DNA of 64,000 nucleotides from NCBI RefSeq assembly GCF_005117025.1, contig NZ_SWCO01000002.1, positions 434,001-498,000 on the forward strand. Reading direction: 5' to 3'. A model generated the notes under the pieces. The model had not been told where the DNA came from. It saw only the letters and a list, made by a program, of their open reading frames with translations, and did no database searches. Positions 31,277-42,084 of this stretch are shown one piece after another (position 1 is the stretch's first letter; each line of letters begins with the position of its first letter). This stretch comes from Alteromonas portus (lineage in GTDB: Bacteria > Pseudomonadota > Gammaproteobacteria > Enterobacterales > Alteromonadaceae). The translations under genes and the position numbers were made by a program.

Positions 31277-33553
31277 ATGTTAAATAAAGAATTAGAACAA
31301 ACGTTGAATGATGCGTTTGTATTTGCCAGAGAGCACCGTCACGAGTTTATGACGGTAGAGCACTTGTTGTTGGCATTGCTTGATAACTCAGCTGCTCGTG
31401 ATGCGCTTAAAGCGTGTGGTGCCGATATTGAGGCGATTAAGAGTGAACTGCTATCGTTTGTAAAAGATACTACGCCCCTTATTCTGGACGACCAACTAAA
31501 CGAAAGAGAAACCCAGCCGACGCTTGGTTTCCAACGAGTGCTTCAACGCGCAGTATTTCATGTGCAATCGTCAGGTAAAGACGAGGTCACAGGTGCCAAT
31601 GTACTTGTTGCTATTTTCAGCGAGCAAGAGTCACAGGCTGTTTATATTCTTAAGAAAGCTGACGTAACCCGCTTAGACGTAGTGAATTTTATCAGTCACG
31701 GCGTGAGCAAAGCTGATGACGACGAGCCGGTAAACCCTGAAGCCTCGGAAGAAGCTGAGACAGGTGAAGAGGGTGGCTCAGCATTAAGTAAATACGCGAC
31801 TGACCTAAACCGCCACGCGAAAGACGGAAAAATCGACCCGCTTATTGGTCGCGACTCTGAAGTAGAGCGCACTATTCAAATTTTATGTCGTCGTCGTAAG
31901 AATAACCCACTTCTTGTAGGTGAAGCGGGCGTGGGTAAAACGGCTATTGCCGAAGGTCTCGCCTATAGAATTGTTAACGAAGACGTACCTGATGTTATTG
32001 CTGAGAGTACCGTATACTCTCTGGATTTGGGCGGCCTTCTTGCCGGTACTAAATACCGCGGCGATTTCGAAAAGCGTTTAAAAGCTATTTTGAAAGAGCT
32101 AGGCAAAGATAAAAACGCTATTTTGTTTATTGATGAAATCCACACCATTATTGGTGCAGGCGCTGCGTCGGGCGGTGTGATGGATGCGTCTAACTTGCTT
32201 AAGCCTAAGCTATCTAGCGGTGAACTGCGTTGCATTGGTTCAACCACGTATCAAGAGTATCAAGGTATCTTTGAAAAAGACCGCGCGCTAGCACGTCGTT
32301 TCCAGAAAGTCGATGTGACCGAACCTAGTGTGAGCGATACTACCAAAATATTACTTGGTCTTAAGAGTCGTTACGAAGAACACCATAACGTGCGCTTTAC
32401 GCAAAAAGCCATTCAAGCTGCTGCGGAATTGTCTGCGAAATACATCAACGAGCGTCACCTTCCAGATAAGGCCATTGATGTAATGGATGAAGCCGGAGCA
32501 AGTCAGCGCTTGTTGCCGCCTTCTAAGCGCAAGAAGACCATAGGTGTGGGTGACATAGAGCAAATTATTGCAAAAATGGCGCGTATACCAGAGAAGTCCG
32601 TATCGGCCTCTGACAAAGAAGTGCTTAAGAACCTAGGTCGCAACCTTAAGATGGTTGTATTTGGCCAGGACAAGGCGATAGAGACGTTAAATGACGCCAT
32701 CTTATTGTCGCGTTCAGGGTTGGGCAATGAAGCAAAACCAATTGGTAGTTTCTTGTTTGCAGGTCCTACTGGTGTTGGTAAAACAGAAGTAACCCAACAA
32801 TTGGCGAAAATCATGGGTGTTGAGCTTGTGCGTTTTGATATGTCTGAGTACATGGAACGCCACGCGGTGAGCCGCCTTATAGGTGCGCCTCCAGGTTATG
32901 TAGGCTTTGACCAAGGTGGTCTATTAACTGATGCGGTAATTAAAAACCCGTATTCTGTAGTGCTTTTAGATGAAATAGAGAAAGCCCATAGCGATATCTA
33001 CAATATTCTTCTTCAAGTTATGGATCACGGTACGCTTACTGACAATAACGGTCGCAAGGTAGACTTTAGAAACGTAGTGTTAGTGATGACCACCAACGCA
33101 GGTGTTCAAGAAACCGTACGTAAATCTATTGGCTTTAAGCAACAAGATCACAGCCACGATGCGATGTCTGAAATTAATAAGGTGTTTACACCAGAGTTCA
33201 GAAACCGCTTAGATGGAATTATCTGGTTCAATCACCTTGACCCAGAAATTATTCTTCAGGTGGTCGATAAGTTCATTATTGAGCTTCAAGCACAGCTCGA
33301 CGTTAAAGGTGTGTCGCTAGAGGTTACCAGTGCTGCTCGTGCTTACATGGCCGAGAAAGGCTATGACAAAGCAATGGGAGCACGTCCAATGGCGCGTGTT
33401 ATTAAAGACGACCTTAAGAAAGAGTTAGCAAATGAGCTGCTGTTTGGTGAGTTGTCTAAAGGCGGAAACGTTAAAGTGGACTGCGTTGATGACAAGCTAA
33501 CCTTTGAATACACAGGTGTAGGTGCGACGTCTGAAGAAGCAGAGCCAAGCTGA
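31277..33553 (+). CDS. clpA: ATP-dependent Clp protease ATP-binding subunit ClpA
   Basis: Hexameric AAA+ unfoldase that feeds substrates to ClpP. The 758-residue protein has the N-domain double repeat (about 1-145), AAA-1 with Walker A GEAGVGKTAIAEGLA near residue 215 and Walker B ILFIDEIHTIIGAG, and AAA-2 with Walker A GPTGVGKTEVTQQLA near 496 and Walker B VVLLDEIEKAH. No ClpB-type middle domain is present, so it is ClpA. The IGF/IGL-type ClpP loop is represented by KSIGFKQQD near residue 620. Start has GAGGGCGAG upstream. It forms an operon with clpS. Confidence 0.98.
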   Translation: MLNKELEQTLNDAFVFAREHRHEFMTVEHLLLALLDNSAARDALKACGADIEAIKSELLSFVKDTTPLILDDQLNERETQPTLGFQRVLQRAVFHVQSSGKDEVTGANVLVAIFSEQESQAVYILKKADVTRLDVVNFISHGVSKADDDEPVNPEASEEAETGEEGGSALSKYATDLNRHAKDGKIDPLIGRDSEVERTIQILCRRRKNNPLLVGEAGVGKTAIAEGLAYRIVNEDVPDVIAESTVYSLDLGGLLAGTKYRGDFEKRLKAILKELGKDKNAILFIDEIHTIIGAGAASGGVMDASNLLKPKLSSGELRCIGSTTYQEYQGIFEKDRALARRFQKVDVTEPSVSDTTKILLGLKSRYEEHHNVRFTQKAIQAAAELSAKYINERHLPDKAIDVMDEAGASQRLLPPSKRKKTIGVGDIEQIIAKMARIPEKSVSASDKEVLKNLGRNLKMVVFGQDKAIETLNDAILLSRSGLGNEAKPIGSFLFAGPTGVGKTEVTQQLAKIMGVELVRFDMSEYMERHAVSRLIGAPPGYVGFDQGGLLTDAVIKNPYSVVLLDEIEKAHSDIYNILLQVMDHGTLTDNNGRKVDFRNVVLVMTTNAGVQETVRKSIGFKQQDHSHDAMSEINKVFTPEFRNRLDGIIWFNHLDPEIILQVVDKFIIELQAQLDVKGVSLEVTSAARAYMAEKGYDKAMGARPMARVIKDDLKKELANELLFGELSKGGNVKVDCVDDKLTFEYTGVGATSEEAEPS

Positions 33554-33723
33554 TATAGCAAACCATGTAGCGTTAGGTAGTAAAGCTAATGCTCTCTACC
33601 AAGCGCTGCATACTCGTTTTTGACGATGGAATAGTTTTAGCCGAATTGTTTTAGTTGAATAGGGTTAGCAATAAAACGGCGCAATAATTATGTTGAGTTA
33701 GAAACGAGTAAATCCCAGATACG

Positions 33724-33754
33724 AAAAAGCCCGATCTTAATCGGGCTTTTTTTA
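33724..33754. terminator. Bidirectional terminator between clpA and infA
   Basis: AAAAGCCCGAT/ATCGGGCTTTT (33725-33735 with about 33740-33750) with a CTTA loop and T run. It lies between convergent clpA and infA and can serve both. Confidence 0.85.
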
Positions 33755-33777
33755 TGCGTTACCGCTTAAATGGCTCA

Positions 33778-34005
<228 letters not shown>

Positions 34006-34071
34006 TTACCTCAGTAATTCAAAATTTTTGCCGCGCAGACCTTACCCAATCTTGGGTTCGGTGTAAAGCAA

Positions 34072-34794
34072 TTAAGTGGGTATTTTACTATTTTTGCTAA
34101 ATAGATGCCATTCATTGTCACTAAACTGCTCAAATGGCAAAAATTTATGTTTATAAGACATTTTTTGGCAGCCATCCACGTAGTACCCTAAATACACATG
34201 TTGGTAGCCTAAACGTTTTGCTTGCTCAATTTGCATCAATATCATCCATGTACCCAAAGATGCTGAGCTATAGTCGGGGTCAAAAAAGGTGTACAGGGCA
34301 GAGAGTGCGCCCATGTGCTGGTTGGCATTAATTATATCTGTGACCGCAACCCCAATTAGCTTGTCGCCATCGTATGCTTCAAGGTAATGGGTTGTCATCC
34401 AATCACACAATACGAAATTATCGAACTGTGTCTTTGATGGCGGGTACATGCTTCCGTCAGCATGGCGCTCTGTAATATAGCGCTCGTACAATGGGTAGTA
34501 GGTATCTTTAGTCGTCTCTACCAGATCTACTCGGAACCCTTTGTTGCTTTTGAGCAGTCTTTTTTGGCTACGAGAAGGCATAAAGGAATCAACAGGGATC
34601 CGCACAGATTTACAGGCATTACAGGCAGGGCAGTGCGGGCGATATATTTGTTCACCGCTTCGACGAAAGCCGGCTTGAATGAGCTGTGAATATCGCCAGG
34701 CCTGAAAATCATTATTTTCTGCGTACACTAACAATTGCTCTTGCTCGTCCGGCAAATAGCTACACGAAAATGATTGGGTAATACCAAACTTCAA
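34072..34794 (-). CDS. bpt: Aspartate/glutamate leucyltransferase Bpt
   Basis: Transfers Leu from leucyl-tRNA to proteins with N-terminal Asp or Glu, creating a primary N-degron read by ClpS. It belongs to the ATE family. Present are the N-terminal CSYLPDEQEQLL, the cysteine pair in CPACNACKSVRIPV, and the GNAT-like C-terminal half with LGYYVDGCQKMSYKHKF. I place the start at TTG 34794 (MKFGITQSF, 240 residues), matching homologues, instead of the further TTG at 34818. This start overlaps the aat stop as TTGA, with AAGAGAG as ribosome site, so translation is coupled to aat. Confidence 0.93.
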   Translation of the reverse strand: MKFGITQSFSCSYLPDEQEQLLVYAENNDFQAWRYSQLIQAGFRRSGEQIYRPHCPACNACKSVRIPVDSFMPSRSQKRLLKSNKGFRVDLVETTKDTYYPLYERYITERHADGSMYPPSKTQFDNFVLCDWMTTHYLEAYDGDKLIGVAVTDIINANQHMGALSALYTFFDPDYSSASLGTWMILMQIEQAKRLGYQHVYLGYYVDGCQKMSYKHKFLPFEQFSDNEWHLFSKNSKIPT

Positions 34795-35537
34795 GGCGTA
34801 ATCTCTCTTGGTTTCCAACGATTAAGATAGTCTTCAGATAACCTACCGTCTTCACGTAAAGTGTGGTTGTTATTTTCGAGTTTTTCAATAAAGTCGTCGC
34901 GTGAAAAAGTACTAGCACCCAGTGATGACAAATGTTCTGTGGGTAGTTGGCAATCAATAAAGGCCATATGATGGGACTTCATATGATTAACCAGCGCGAG
35001 CATGGCAAGTTTCGACGTATTACTCTCTGTGTGGAACATCGATTCGCCACAATAGACTTTACCGATACCTACACCATAAAGCCCTCCAACTAGCTTATCT
35101 CCATTCCATACCTCTACAGAATGGGCCAAACCTAATCCGTTAAGCTGCCTGTAGGCGGCAATCATGTCGTCTGTTATCCAAGTCTCGCTGTTTACTTCTC
35201 CAGTATTAGGGTTTTTGCGAGGGGTAGACGAACACGCCCCGATGACGCGGTCAAACGCATAATTTAATGTCACCGTGTATTTTTTCTTACGAGCAAGTTT
35301 TTTAAGGCTTTTAGATGCAACAAAGTTGTCGAGTTCTATGATGGCTCTTGGGTCCGGTGACCACCATAACAAAGGTTCGTCATCACTAAACCAGGGAAAT
35401 ATGCCTTGGGAGTACGCTGAAAATAAACGGGCAGGGCTAAGGTCGCCGCCGAATGCTAATAAGCCGTTAGGGTCTTCTAAGGCAGTGTCTACAGAAGGGA
35501 AGGGAGCGCCTTCTTCAATATAATGTAACGCTATCAT
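34791..35537 (-). CDS. aat: Leucyl/phenylalanyl-tRNA--protein transferase Aat
   Basis: Adds Leu or Phe from aminoacyl-tRNA to N-terminal Lys or Arg (and Met in some cases), generating ClpS-recognised N-degrons. The 248-residue protein has the family segments FPSVDTALEDPNGLLAFGGD, YSQGIFPWFSDDEPLLWWSP and GLYGVGIGKVYCGESMFHTE (catalytic region, about 145-164), and the C-terminal LGASTFSRDDF. ATG start. It is first of an aat-bpt pair upstream of infA. With clpS and clpA on the other strand nearby, the whole pathway is local. Confidence 0.97.
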   Translation of the reverse strand: MIALHYIEEGAPFPSVDTALEDPNGLLAFGGDLSPARLFSAYSQGIFPWFSDDEPLLWWSPDPRAIIELDNFVASKSLKKLARKKKYTVTLNYAFDRVIGACSSTPRKNPNTGEVNSETWITDDMIAAYRQLNGLGLAHSVEVWNGDKLVGGLYGVGIGKVYCGESMFHTESNTSKLAMLALVNHMKSHHMAFIDCQLPTEHLSSLGASTFSRDDFIEKLENNNHTLREDGRLSEDYLNRWKPREITP

Positions 35538-35550
35538 AACTAGGCCAGAA

Positions 35551-35578
35551 AAAAGCCCTGCAGGAATGCAGGGCTTAC
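35551..35578 (-). terminator. trxB terminator
   Basis: AAGCCCTGCA-GGAA-TGCAGGGCTT (35553-35576), followed on the minus strand by six T. It separates trxB from aat-bpt. Confidence 0.85.
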
Positions 35579-35588
35579 GAGAATAGTA

Positions 35589-37161
<1,573 letters not shown>

Positions 37162-37611
37162 ATGTCTCAATCAGTAATGACAATGTTGAAAAACGGTCAG
37201 CAGTACATGAAGACATGGCCTGTGAGAAAAGAACTGTACGCCTTTTTTCCAGAGTGCCGAGTTGTGTCTGCAACCAAGTTTGCCATTAAAACTATGCCGC
37301 CGGCAGCTATGGTGTCATGCGCACTTTTGTATCAAAACCTAGGCGCAGACTATCTTCCACAAACCATTACAATAGGTGCGTTCTTCTTAAGCTTGCCCAT
37401 GCAGGGGTTATTATGGTTAGGCCATCGCTCTGACCAATACCTGCCACCGCAACTTAAAAGCTGGTATCAAGAAATTCATTCGAAAATGCGCACGCAAGGC
37501 GTTAGTGTAAGTACAGCTAAGTCCAAACCCAAATATAGAGAACTTGCGCAGCTTTTAAAAACAGCATTCAACGATTTAGACAACGCTTTTACCAAGCATT
37601 GGTTTAACTAA
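37162..37611 (+). CDS. yfbV: YfbV family membrane protein (UPF0208)
   Basis: A 149-residue inner-membrane protein. In E. coli YfbV was reported to keep the chromosome terminus macrodomain insulated, but the mechanism is unclear. Shared features are the N-terminal LKNGQQYMKTWPVRKEL, KFAIKTMPPAAMVSCALLYQ (first membrane segment, about residues 42-61), SLPMQGLLWLGHRSDQYLPP (second segment and turn, about 83-102), and the C-terminal KPKYRELAQLLKTAFNDLDN. AGGTGAACC gives a ribosome site. It is convergent with sprT. Confidence 0.92.
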   Translation: MSQSVMTMLKNGQQYMKTWPVRKELYAFFPECRVVSATKFAIKTMPPAAMVSCALLYQNLGADYLPQTITIGAFFLSLPMQGLLWLGHRSDQYLPPQLKSWYQEIHSKMRTQGVSVSTAKSKPKYRELAQLLKTAFNDLDNAFTKHWFN

Positions 37612-37678
37612 AAAGCTAAGTATGCTCATGTAGTGCGTGAGCAGGATTTAACGATAGTTATTTATTGAACTGCAGCGC

Positions 37679-38170
37679 TCAGCATGGTTTAAGCACAGCC
37701 AAGCATTTTCTACATTTGTATTGCGCCCCTTTTAAAATGTTGTTGTGTCTTCGCGTACTCAGCGAATAAGTGTCGCAGTTACACACATACTGGAAGCTTT
37801 TAGTAACCTGTTTTATATCAAATTGGTGTGTCGCTGCTGGCGGTCGGTTAAACACCCCACGCATAATCGACTGCCACTCTTTTCCATGAGGCTGAACCCT
37901 TCCAAATAAAATCCACACGAGTAAATGACTGACCTCATGTGGGATCACGTCACTTAAAAATGCATCTACATTGTCTTTGAAAAGAAGAGGGTGAAAATTT
38001 ACGCGGTTTTGCTGTAGAAACGCCGTGCCGGCATTTTTACCCGAGCGCCTAAATGTAATAGTAGGGCGCTCGAAGCTACGTTTAAAATATTGTTCTGCCT
38101 GTTCAAAGCAAACAAAAACAGCGTCGGTGATAACGCGACGCTGTTCATCAGTTAGGTCGTTTGAAGCGAT
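37679..38170 (-). CDS. sprT: SprT-family zinc metalloprotein with apparent AUC start
   Basis: A predicted zinc metalloprotease of the SprT family. The zinc-binding HEVSH is at residues 78-82, flanked by AGTAFLQQNRVNFHP (47-61) and VWILFGRVQPHGKEW. A C-terminal zinc ribbon (CNC near the middle of the tail and CRKC at the end) is intact. The frame from the preceding stop (38180-38182) to HEVSH has no ATG, GTG, TTG or CTG; the first standard start, GTG 37948, would remove about 74 conserved residues. Starting at ATC 38170, with GAGG seven bases before it, gives 163 residues, close to E. coli SprT (165). In-frame upstream there is ATG CAA TAG TGA, which cannot be used. Sequence error is the alternative. 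Confidence 0.85.
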   Translation of the reverse strand: MASNDLTDEQRRVITDAVFVCFEQAEQYFKRSFERPTITFRRSGKNAGTAFLQQNRVNFHPLLFKDNVDAFLSDVIPHEVSHLLVWILFGRVQPHGKEWQSIMRGVFNRPPAATHQFDIKQVTKSFQYVCNCDTYSLSTRRHNNILKGAQYKCRKCLAVLKPC

Positions 38171-38284
38171 CTTACTGCCTCACTATTGCATTAGAAGTTT
38201 AGTTTTTAAAAGCATAATTTTTAATAGCCACCTCGTTAAAGGCTTTGCCATTAATGAATTTACATTTACCACATGTGATGCCAA

Positions 38285-40150
38285 TTACTTAACATCACAA
38301 GGTAAACATAAAACATAAGTGCCTTTAGGATCGTTAAGCTGATTAACCAAACTAAACTCGTTCAGAACCCGTTTGAATTCGTTAACCAGTGCTGAGTCGG
38401 CGTGAGCAAACTGCCATTTGCCTACGAACGTCATAGCTTGACCGAAAAACTCTTTCCAGAAAATCTCTTGTGCACTTAATGTACGCTGAACATAGAATGT
38501 ATCGTATTTTTCAAGTTCAGCAATTTCAGCAGCTACCGCTACCGCTTCGTCAAGCGTACCTAGCTGGTCAACCAAGCCCAATTCAAGTGCATCTTCGCCA
38601 ATCCAAACACGACCTTGTGCAACGCTATCAACTTCTTCAATTGACATACCACGAGCATTAGATACCAGTGATAGGAAGTTGCCATATGTGTTTTCTACAT
38701 TGCGCTGTAAGATTTGGCCAAACTCAGGAGCAAGAGGGCGAACCGCTGAAAACCCAGCAAGTTCCGTCGAACCTACACCGTCGCTGTGAATACCAAGGTA
38801 GTCGAGAGAGTTTTCGTAAGTCATAAACATGCCAAATACACCAATAGAGCCTGTGATCGTACTTGGACTTGCTATAATTCTGTCGGTACTTGCTGCAATC
38901 CAGTAACCGCCAGACGCCGCATAGGTGCTCATAGATGCAACAACAGGTTTACCAGCTTGCTGAAGCTGCAGAACTTCCTGACGGATCACCTCAGAAGCAA
39001 ATGCACTGCCTCCCGGTGAGTCAATTTGCAAAACAACGGCTTTCACGTTGTCGTTTAAGCGAGCTTTCCTAAGTAGGCGTGCAGTGCTGTCGCCACCTAT
39101 AGTCCCCGCTTTTTGGTTACCATTTAAAATAGTACCCTTTGCAACTACAACGGCTATCTTATCCATATCTGATTCGATAACAGGCATAGGAGGGTTCACA
39201 ACCTTAAGGTAAGTATTAAACGAAGTAAGGTTAACACCATGATCGTTATCGCCTTCACCTACTAGTTCGGTTAACTCTACTCTTACTTCCTCGCGAGTTT
39301 TTAGCGCATCAACCCAGTTGTTTTCAAGCGCATACTGCGCAAAGTCACCACCAGCGGCTTCAAATTTCGCTAGTAAACCTTCTAAGGTTTCATCGAAGTT
39401 AGACTCATCAATCTCTCGAGCTGCCGCGACATCTGCTTTGTATTGTGCCCAGTAGCCGTCTAGCCACTGCTTTTCAGCTTCTTTTGCTTCATCAGACATA
39501 TCGTTTCGCATGATAGGCTCAACGGCAGATTTATACGTGCCTACGCGGAAAATGTGCGTTGTCACTTTTAGCTTTTCTAGCATGTCTTTAAAGTACATGC
39601 CGTAGCGACCATAACCTTCAAACATTAATCCGCCCATCGGGTTTAGGTAGATGCTATCCGCGTGAGCTGCCAAGTAATATTGGTCTTGTGAGAAGTAATC
39701 GCCAATGGCGTAAACGGGCTTTCCAGATTCTTTAAATGCGTCAATGGCGTTACCGACACTGCGAAGTTTATCTAAACCGCCACCCGTTAACCCGTGCAGG
39801 TCTAACACAAGGGCTTTTATGCGTCTGTCTTTCTTGGCATTCTCTAAAACCTTAACGACATCGCGAACCAGCACTTCCGGGTTTTCGGGCTCGCTCCCAA
39901 GCGATTCCTGCAAAAACTGTTCAAATGGGTCAATACTTTCCTTTTCGATAACTAGCTTACCGTTCAAGGTAAGAAACAGAGCGCTATCTTTGTTCACCGA
40001 TAATGGTTCATTGTCCTGACCGGCAATGGCGATAATCAAACCAACAAAAATAACGATGAATATCAAGTTAAAGAAAAGTTTGCGGGTGAAGTTAAGCACC
40101 GTCCACAAGCCAATAAACAAGGATTTAGTCCAATTTCCTTTGGCTGCCAT
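38285..40150 (-). CDS. sppA: Signal peptide peptidase SppA, 67 kDa type
   Basis: A membrane-anchored serine protease (protease IV) that degrades cleaved signal peptides in the periplasmic face of the inner membrane. From ATG 40150 it is 621 residues with one membrane anchor at about 25-43. It has the tandem-domain form of E. coli SppA: the catalytic lysine K207 is in the N-terminal half (VGTYKSAVEP) and the nucleophile S382 in the C-terminal half (DSPGGSAFASEVIR). An in-frame GTG three codons upstream is possible. The closing segment ends VLCLPCDVK. ansA, often next to sppA, is 2.9 kb away, separated by four genes. Confidence 0.95.
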   Translation of the reverse strand: MAAKGNWTKSLFIGLWTVLNFTRKLFFNLIFIVIFVGLIIAIAGQDNEPLSVNKDSALFLTLNGKLVIEKESIDPFEQFLQESLGSEPENPEVLVRDVVKVLENAKKDRRIKALVLDLHGLTGGGLDKLRSVGNAIDAFKESGKPVYAIGDYFSQDQYYLAAHADSIYLNPMGGLMFEGYGRYGMYFKDMLEKLKVTTHIFRVGTYKSAVEPIMRNDMSDEAKEAEKQWLDGYWAQYKADVAAAREIDESNFDETLEGLLAKFEAAGGDFAQYALENNWVDALKTREEVRVELTELVGEGDNDHGVNLTSFNTYLKVVNPPMPVIESDMDKIAVVVAKGTILNGNQKAGTIGGDSTARLLRKARLNDNVKAVVLQIDSPGGSAFASEVIRQEVLQLQQAGKPVVASMSTYAASGGYWIAASTDRIIASPSTITGSIGVFGMFMTYENSLDYLGIHSDGVGSTELAGFSAVRPLAPEFGQILQRNVENTYGNFLSLVSNARGMSIEEVDSVAQGRVWIGEDALELGLVDQLGTLDEAVAVAAEIAELEKYDTFYVQRTLSAQEIFWKEFFGQAMTFVGKWQFAHADSALVNEFKRVLNEFSLVNQLNDPKGTYVLCLPCDVK

Positions 40151-40347
40151 TTTTATCACTACCTTTTTTGAATTAACTAATCAGAGCAAGATTAAGCAAG
40201 GTGTATCAAGCCCAATGTACTGCATCCTATTATGTTACCTAAATCGAGTAAGATCGCTAACTTAATTGTAATTTTTTGTAAGTGCTTATGCCTTTTGTAT
40301 TGCCAGCGCACAAAATCACAGCAGCAGATGGCGCTGCTGTGCGCATG

Positions 40348-40533
40348 TTATCGATTTGCCTCATCCTGGGCCAGCCACTTGCTAATTAGCTTGGCTATGC
40401 GCTGATGATCTTCTTCGCTCATCAGCATGAGTAGTTTGCCGCAGCGAGCTTTATAGTTTGTTTTCTCTTGGCCTTTTCGCATGATCCGAGAGAAAGGAGA
40501 TGACTTATTTTGGTTAGGTGAAATTTTTTTCAT
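40348..40533 (-). CDS. Small basic protein (61 residues), hypothetical
   Basis: A 61-residue protein: a lysine/serine-rich first third (NQNKSSPFSRIMRKGQEK), a central KARCGKLLMLMS and a helical C-terminal half (EEDHQRIAKLISKWLAQDEA). The composition is protein-like, and the gene lies between sppA and a DoxX gene, divergent from the latter. No strong ribosome site is visible upstream of the ATG. I do not recognise a family or function; the positive start and amphipathic end could suit a small regulatory or ribosome-associated protein, but that is guesswork. Confidence 0.5.
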   Translation of the reverse strand: MKKISPNQNKSSPFSRIMRKGQEKTNYKARCGKLLMLMSEEDHQRIAKLISKWLAQDEANR

Positions 40534-40577
40534 AAAGTGCCGTTCTTATTTTCTAAGCACACCGATTGGGTAAAACA

Positions 40578-41189
40578 ATGACACACCTCTATCAACAATT
40601 TGTTGCACGTCTGCAGCTAGCTGACGGAATCCCATTACTTTTATTACGTCTATATTTAGCACCAGTGATGATACAGGCTGGTTGGAACAAAGCATCTAGT
40701 TTCGACAGTATAGTTGATTGGTTTGGGAACGATGATTATGGGCTTGGATTACCCATGCCTTTAGTGATGGCATTCCTTGCCACCGCTGCCGAGCTGGTAG
40801 GGGGCATTTTGTTGCTGTTTGGCGCGTTAACGCGGTTGGTCAGTATACCGCTTATGATAACTATGGTCGTCGCCATGGTAAGTGTGCATGCTGAAAACGG
40901 CTGGTTAGCCATAGCTGATGCATCTTCGTGGTTAGCAGACGGTACTATTTTGTTAAATGAAAGCATTATGGCTGCGCCAGAAAAGTTGTCGGCCGCTAAG
41001 TCGTTGCTTCAAGAGCACGGTCACTATGACTGGCTAACCTCAAGCGGTAACTTTGTTGTACTCAATAACGGTATCGAGTTCGCGGCCACTTATTTTGTGA
41101 TGCTGCTGGTTTTGTTCATTTATGGTGGCGGACGCTTTTTTAGCGTGGACTACTACTTAAGTAAAATGTTTAGTCCCAAAATTGATTAA
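40578..41189 (+). CDS. DoxX family membrane protein
   Basis: A 203-residue integral membrane protein of the DoxX family, with about four hydrophobic segments. Recognisable are PLLLLRLYLAPVMIQAGWNK (first segment with the conserved Arg and Gly-Trp-Lys), LPLVMAFLATAAELVGGILL and VSIPLMITMVVAMVSVHAE. A loop of about 60 residues carrying hydrophilic and aromatic positions separates them from the last segment (FAATYFVMLLVLFIYGGGRF). DoxX proteins have been linked to thiosulfate/quinone chemistry or redox stress, with no role provable here. ATG 40578 is preferred over TTG 40566. Confidence 0.85.
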   Translation: MTHLYQQFVARLQLADGIPLLLLRLYLAPVMIQAGWNKASSFDSIVDWFGNDDYGLGLPMPLVMAFLATAAELVGGILLLFGALTRLVSIPLMITMVVAMVSVHAENGWLAIADASSWLADGTILLNESIMAAPEKLSAAKSLLQEHGHYDWLTSSGNFVVLNNGIEFAATYFVMLLVLFIYGGGRFFSVDYYLSKMFSPKID

Positions 41190-41371
41190 TTATACGAGTA
41201 TTTGTCCTTAATTCATTCGCGTTAAAAGGCTGGAATGTTCTGGTCTTTTTTGTTTATCAGCCGTAGGATCTACCACATAGTACAGGTATGCTTTTTAACT
41301 CTGTCATACCATTTTAATTACGCGCTAGTATATGGCTAACAACCATATGAGTGAACATAGTAGGGACGTAA

Positions 41372-41923
41372 ATGGACGCATTAACATTATTACTCAATAG
41401 AAGTTCTCAGCCTCGATTAGAAGCCCCCGCACCAAGTGGTGATGTGCTAGAAAATATTATGCAAGCCGCGCTTCGAGCGCCAGATCACGCTTGCCTTACA
41501 CCGTGGCGTTTTATTGTATGTACCGGGAAAGGGCTAGATAAGCTTGGTGCACTTTATGAACAGTCTGCTATAGAAAATGAGAAGTCGCAGAAGGAAATCG
41601 AGCGTGCCGTTCAGCTACCTCACCGTGCTCCTATGATTATTGTTGCCATTGCCAAGCACACTGAGCACGAAAAAGTACCTCGCGTTGAACAAATTGCTTC
41701 TGCTAGTTGTGGTGTCATGGCTATGCAAATGGCAGCGGTAGCGCAAGGGTTTAACGGAATGTGGCGCACCGGCAGCTATGCACACTGTGAAACAGTAAGA
41801 AACGGTTTAGGTTTAAGTGAAGACGATGAACTCGTCGGATTTTTATACTTAGGCACGCCGGCATTTGAACCTGCGCCTAAGCCACAACGAAACAGTACTG
41901 ACTATTTTGAGTTTTGGCAGTAG
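41372..41923 (+). CDS. Nitroreductase family protein, YdjA-like
   Basis: A 183-residue small FMN-dependent nitroreductase fold protein, like E. coli YdjA. Features are the FMN-phosphate region RSSQPRLEAPAPSG, APDHACLTPWRFIVCTG (about residues 33-50, the family's PSxxNxQPWRF equivalent), the central helix ASASCGVMAMQMAAVAQGF and NGMWRTGSYAHCETVRNGLG. AGGGACGTAA precedes the ATG. The substrate is unknown, and the short length suggests a homodimer with a relaxed active site. It stands alone between the DoxX gene and the convergent DUF2797 gene. Confidence 0.9.
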   Translation: MDALTLLLNRSSQPRLEAPAPSGDVLENIMQAALRAPDHACLTPWRFIVCTGKGLDKLGALYEQSAIENEKSQKEIERAVQLPHRAPMIIVAIAKHTEHEKVPRVEQIASASCGVMAMQMAAVAQGFNGMWRTGSYAHCETVRNGLGLSEDDELVGFLYLGTPAFEPAPKPQRNSTDYFEFWQ

Positions 41924-42084
41924 CTTTTCGCTATATTGAAATGCTGTTTAAACATGACGCCGTATAAAAGCTAAGAAAGCTGTCTCTCACATCGGGCTGT
42001 TGCTGGAAGCAATGTATCAACAGCCCGAATTACTATATAGAAAAACAACTATCTAAAAAGACATCTACCCTGAAAGACAACCGC

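Noticed and set aside
33554-33777. A serine tRNA between clpA and infA, as in E. coli
   Set aside because: No T-loop or cloverleaf is visible; the space holds a bidirectional terminator and AT-rich sequence.
38025-38318. A plus-strand ORF opposite sprT
   Set aside because: The opposite strand encodes conserved SprT residues, so this frame is its antisense shadow.
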